Positions 60,866 through 64,000 of a stretch of DNA of 64,000 bases are shown in pieces (position 1 is the first letter of the stretch; each line of letters begins with the position of its first letter). The stretch is taken from the NCBI GenBank assembly GCA_002682825.1, contig NOKP01000022.1:744001-808000 (forward strand), in the 5' to 3' direction. Source of the stretch: Neonectria sp. B-13. Lineage: Eukaryota; Ascomycota; Sordariomycetes; Hypocreales; Nectriaceae. Both the position numbers and the translations under genes were made by a program. The notes under the pieces are model-generated. The model did not search any database. It was not told the DNA's origin and worked only from the letters and a program-made list of their open reading frames with translations.

Positions 60866-62095
60866 TCATTGATGGGAATTACAGCCATCAGCGCCCGTCT
60901 CGGTGTCGGCACCCCACCCCATAGTCCGCTGGACCACCTCCAACCCAGCCTGAACGCCTCGGATGAAGTCTTCGGCGCCGGGCGCGAGGTACGCATCGTT
61001 GAGGTCGGCCTGCTGCAGCGTTGCCTGCTTGCGGCCGAGGATGGCTTGTTGAACGGGCCGGCGCCACAGGTCGTACCATTGGTCCTCGCTCAGGCAGGCG
61101 TACCGCATGTTGCCGCGGTCATCGGGCAGGCCCATGGGCCACTCGACGTAGACGGTCTCGAACCACTTGGTCCCGAAGGCCAGCCACGGCCACGAGAAGA
61201 TCCACATGAAGGAGAAGTAGAACAGCAGCTCGATCCAGCGCGTCAGCCGCCAGCGGTTGGTGCGGCAGTTGTTGTAGATCTGCACCCGCGAGTCGAGCGT
61301 GGGGAAGGTGATGGCGAGGTGGCCGCGATAGTTGGTGGAGCGGACGAGGCTCTCCAGCTTGCCCCCGACGAGGGCAAAGTCCCATCCGACAAGGCGTCGC
61401 TCCAGGGTAAAGGCCTTGAGACTGGCCTGGCTTCCGCAGTAGCGCTGGCACCACTGGTCGACTCTCGGCGTGCCCTCCTCCGGAATCCCGCTGCCGCCGT
61501 AGCCCGGTGCGCGGGTGGGGAAGACGGTGCCGCGACGGACCTTGTCGAAGTTCCGGACGGCTTCCAGATGTTGCCAGCCGCGCCGCAACGCCATGTCCTC
61601 GTACAGCAGGGGAGTCAGCTCGATTTGCACGTCGAAGTCGACGACCTCGTTCCTGTTCTTCTTGTCGCCCGCCTTCTTGGTCTCGTAGTGGACGCCGCGG
61701 ATGCGGACAAAGGGCCGGGGCGGCTGCACGGCGAGGCTATGGATGTGCTGCTCCAGGAAGGTCGGGTCGTTGTCTAGGCGGGGATCGAGATAGTAGGTGG
61801 TACTGGAATTTGCCGAGTACGGCTGCAACGGGTAGCCTGGGCCGTGGGTGGGGAGCAGGGTGGGATAGGCGTCCGAGTCGGAGGCGGCTGGGAAGCTCTG
61901 GCCCGGGTCAGAGACGGAATACCCGGGCGGAGGATCATGGCTGTTATTGTTGTCTGCGGTGTTCCGGTCGCCGGAGTGGACGCCATGGCCATCTTCGCCG
62001 CCGTCCAGGTATCGCCGGAGAGGCACCTGCGACGTGGCCGAGGCCTGCGAGTTCGCGCTGGCCGAGTCGCCCCGCGAGGGAGGGCTGTCGTTCAT
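60866..62095 (-). CDS. Conserved fungal membrane protein of unknown function
   Basis: Single exon, 409 residues. The first ~100 residues are low-complexity (Ser/Pro/Asp/Asn) and contain DPPPGYSVSDPG. Then comes a conserved block starting TYYLDPRLDNDPTFLEQHI, with PPRPFVRIRGVHYETKK, NEVVDFDVQIELTPLLYED and KVRRGTVFPTRAPGYGG. One or two membrane segments lie at about residues 285-310 (ELLFYFSFMWIFSWPWLAF), followed by FETVYVEWPMG and SEDQWYDLWRRPV. I recognise the layout as one widespread in filamentous ascomycetes but know no function. It has GC-rich codon use, so the opposite strand also shows a long open frame, which I treat as a shadow. Confidence 0.75.
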   Translation of the reverse strand: MNDSPPSRGDSASANSQASATSQVPLRRYLDGGEDGHGVHSGDRNTADNNNSHDPPPGYSVSDPGQSFPAASDSDAYPTLLPTHGPGYPLQPYSANSSTTYYLDPRLDNDPTFLEQHIHSLAVQPPRPFVRIRGVHYETKKAGDKKNRNEVVDFDVQIELTPLLYEDMALRRGWQHLEAVRNFDKVRRGTVFPTRAPGYGGSGIPEEGTPRVDQWCQRYCGSQASLKAFTLERRLVGWDFALVGGKLESLVRSTNYRGHLAITFPTLDSRVQIYNNCRTNRWRLTRWIELLFYFSFMWIFSWPWLAFGTKWFETVYVEWPMGLPDDRGNMRYACLSEDQWYDLWRRPVQQAILGRKQATLQQADLNDAYLAPGAEDFIRGVQAGLEVVQRTMGWGADTETGADGCNSHQ

Positions 62096-62640
62096 GGCTG
62101 GGCAGTGTGTGATGTGACGATGGTTGCCACCAATTCCCCTCAGCGGGGAGAAAACGCAACCTGACTGTGCTTTGGGGAGTGGTGTGAGATGATGTGGTTA
62201 GTGACTCGTGAGCCGAGCGCCTCTGGAGCAACGCGACAACGCGACAGATGCGGTGGCCGGAAACACGACAATCAAGAAGAAGCCAGAGAGCGATATATTC
62301 AAGCGGAATAAAGATTCCGCGACATAACATACATGACGGTGGGATGACAAGGACGCCTCATCCAAAGGACAGGTTGTGAGGACAGCACGACAGCACACTG
62401 CACGCTGCACAGCCTCGTTTCGGCCGCTCCAGTGCCTTCAGGTACCTAATTTCTGCCTCGCCGAGTCGGACTATCCTGCTGCCTGATGGTGCCGGGTCAC
62501 GTTTTGTGGCCTGCTAAAATTGCAGTTGTTAACGCAATTATGAGCTAGGCCCGCATTTCCCTAACAAGTAACTACGTACTCTCGTCCTCTAAATAAATCT
62601 CAGCCTTACTGTAGTATTGTTCAACGTCAACAATGCCCGC
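62096..62640. other. Intergenic region
   Basis: Promoter of the conserved membrane protein and the lost 3' part of the transporter pseudogene; no other gene. Confidence 0.5.
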
Positions 62641-63440
62641 GCATCTTGCACGGAATCAAGAGACGCCAGCCTACATGCGGGAAGAGGAACCAGCAAATAA
62701 TGCCTCCAATGACGTAGCATGACGAAATATAAATACTGAGATTGAGTGATTGGATTTCCGAGAATCCTGCCGGCTGCAGAAAGGTAACGGCGTAAGCGAC
62801 GAGAGCGTTTCCGCCCAAGATCTGAGAGGCCCAGACGACGCAGTTCTAAGTCGAGGAAGGGATTGTTAGCCTGACGGTCTCAACCAGTGGAAGTTACACA
62901 GATATTACTGATAATCGAGGTTCGACGGAGGTTGGTGCCCAGCACATGCAGATGTAGGCGGTCACGTACGGTCTGAGGACCGTGGGAACGACTTCGGAAG
63001 CGTATGTTGTGGAAAGAGTCTCTGTAGTACAACAAAGTGTCAGCACGCTTTGCACATAACACCCACTGAAGAACTTGACTTCATGACTTACCTGGAAAAC
63101 GCCCCATGAGACACCACACATCGCTTCTCCCCAGGCTAGGATAGGAAGCGATGGCGCAAAGCAAGGAATGACAATCACCACCGCCATCCATGCCATGAAG
63201 AACATCATGCATGGTCTTTCTGGCACCAAACCGATCTTGGAAGTATGCATTCGCCACAAGGCCGAAAACTTGGCCGACCAAGGAGGAGTTGGATAGCCCA
63301 GACTGCCAAGCAGGTGTGATCTGCTTGCGCCCTGTAATCCCGTCATAGACTCCAAATCGCTCTCGGAACTGCGTTTGCCCATAAAAGGAGGTAATCTTGA
63401 TCCGCAATAGTCAGCATCATCCTTCCCGGGCACCATGATG
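62641..63440 (-). pseudogene. Decayed sugar-transporter (MFS) pseudogene
   Basis: Pieces of a maltose/hexose-permease-like protein lie in order on the - strand: SFYGQTQFRERFGVYDG, SNSSLVGQVFGLVANAYF, DRFGARKTM, then in another frame MFFMAWMAVVIVIPCFAP and WGEAMCGVSWGVFQ. After an intron come TTYASEVVPTVLRPYVTAYI and, after another, WASQILGGNALVAYAV and SIYISSCYVIGGIICWF. The frame change at about 63205-63215 coincides with a CATGCATG tandem: one extra 4-bp unit. Compared with the family, a central stretch of over 100 residues is missing between the last two blocks, and the C-terminus after the second block is gone, as is a clear N-terminus. It is probably non-functional. Confidence 0.75.
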
Positions 63441-64000
63441 GCCTCAGTGTGGTAAAGTTGAGTATGAAGATTACAAATAGCGGACAGTTACTGAGAGTAG
63501 CCAAGGATGAAGTGTCTGGGTTTGGTTCAGACAGAAGACAGTCATAGCAAGGGAACTTGACCCTTATATGCACAGATAAACTGCATACACGTGAACAACA
63601 TCCTCGGATTACGGTTTCCTCTCATCCAGCTCAGAATGCTGCAGCGAGGCTTAGCTGCTTGGCATTGGCACTTGGGATTCTGGGGACTAACTCCTCCTGA
63701 GCCCCTCCCCCGCGCTGCGAGCCGTAGCTGTAGATAAGGCTGAATGGGGTTTTGAATAGTCGGTAATAAGCAGTCCCCCAAACGCGATTAAGGAAGGGAC
63801 TAGCTAACGTCGATCCGTCAGGTTCTTGGAGTCAAACGTACAGGCGGCCCAATCAGACATGTCACCCTTATGCATACTACTTTGTTCAGTTGGCCGCTGA
63901 GGGTTAATGGTGTGAGAACCATCGCTTCTAGGCATGATCCTATCTAGGTAATCATCGTTGTCGGCTGATAGCTATCTCGGAAGAGGGAAGGAAGTACGAG
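63441..64000. other. Right edge, no gene recognised
   Basis: Upstream flank of the transporter pseudogene. Some sequence near 63441-63570 may be its degenerate N-terminal part; otherwise nothing seen. Confidence 0.45.

Noticed and set aside
60806..61777. 323-residue open frame on the + strand
   Set aside because: It is the exact antisense of the better-supported gene at 60866-62095; the composition is biased (Ala/Gly/Arg/Leu) and there is no domain.

Overview
The window is nuclear DNA from a filamentous ascomycete (Pezizomycotina). Most genes are split by short introns (about 45-80 nt) with GTRNGT-type donors and GCTAAC/GCTGAC-like branch points a few bases before the acceptor. The gene families are also typical of these fungi: Zn2Cys6 regulators, major facilitator (MFS) transporters, fungal P450s, a secreted dipeptidyl peptidase and a lipoxygenase. 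The species cannot be named from the sequence. All exon joins below were worked out by eye from splice signals, reading frame and family resemblance.

Layout. (1) 1-1172: 3' part of a type-B carboxylesterase. (2) 2.0-23.0 kb: an apparent aromatic-compound catabolic cluster: P450, homogentisate-dioxygenase paralogue, metallo-beta-lactamase-fold hydrolase, FAD-dependent hydroxylase, short-chain dehydrogenase (SDR), MFS transporter, maleylacetate-reductase-like iron dehydrogenase, vanillyl-alcohol-oxidase-like flavoenzyme, and a C2H2 regulator with a fungal transcription-factor domain. (3) 24-30 kb: monocarboxylate-type MFS, a Zn2Cys6 regulator, a small alpha/beta hydrolase, then a repeat-rich intergenic stretch. 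(4) 30.7-40 kb: SET-domain protein, SMP-30/gluconolactonase-like hydrolase, and two Zn2Cys6 regulators in tandem. (5) 40.7-53.7 kb: sugar-type MFS, SDR, NmrA-like protein, DHA2-type MFS, zinc alcohol dehydrogenase, second DHA1-type MFS. (6) 54-64 kb: lipoxygenase, secreted dipeptidyl peptidase IV, a conserved fungal membrane protein of unknown function, and a decayed sugar-transporter pseudogene.

How the cluster may work (inference). The flavin oxidase would oxidise a p-substituted phenol. The P450 and FAD hydroxylase would convert it to a hydroquinone-type substrate. The homogentisate-dioxygenase paralogue would cleave that ring. The lactonase-like hydrolase, SDR and maleylacetate-reductase-like enzyme would carry the product toward 3-oxoadipate, and the MFS protein would move substrate. 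No fumarylacetoacetase or maleylacetoacetate isomerase is present, so this does not look like the ordinary tyrosine/homogentisate cluster.

The most interesting signal is regulatory. The heptamer TGTGGGG (or its complement) occurs in the intergenic DNA associated with each of the eight enzyme/transporter genes at 2-19.5 kb. By eye it is found only once more in the window, beside the SMP-30-like gene. The recognition helices of the cluster's own two-finger C2H2 regulator (R/H/R and R/L/R at positions -1/3/6) predict 5'-GNGGGG-3', the core of that motif. Several broken or odd genes are also described: a SET gene with an apparently compensated double frameshift, a lipoxygenase intron with CT instead of GT, a sugar transporter with a lost or shifted acceptor, and a transporter pseudogene with a 4-bp duplication.
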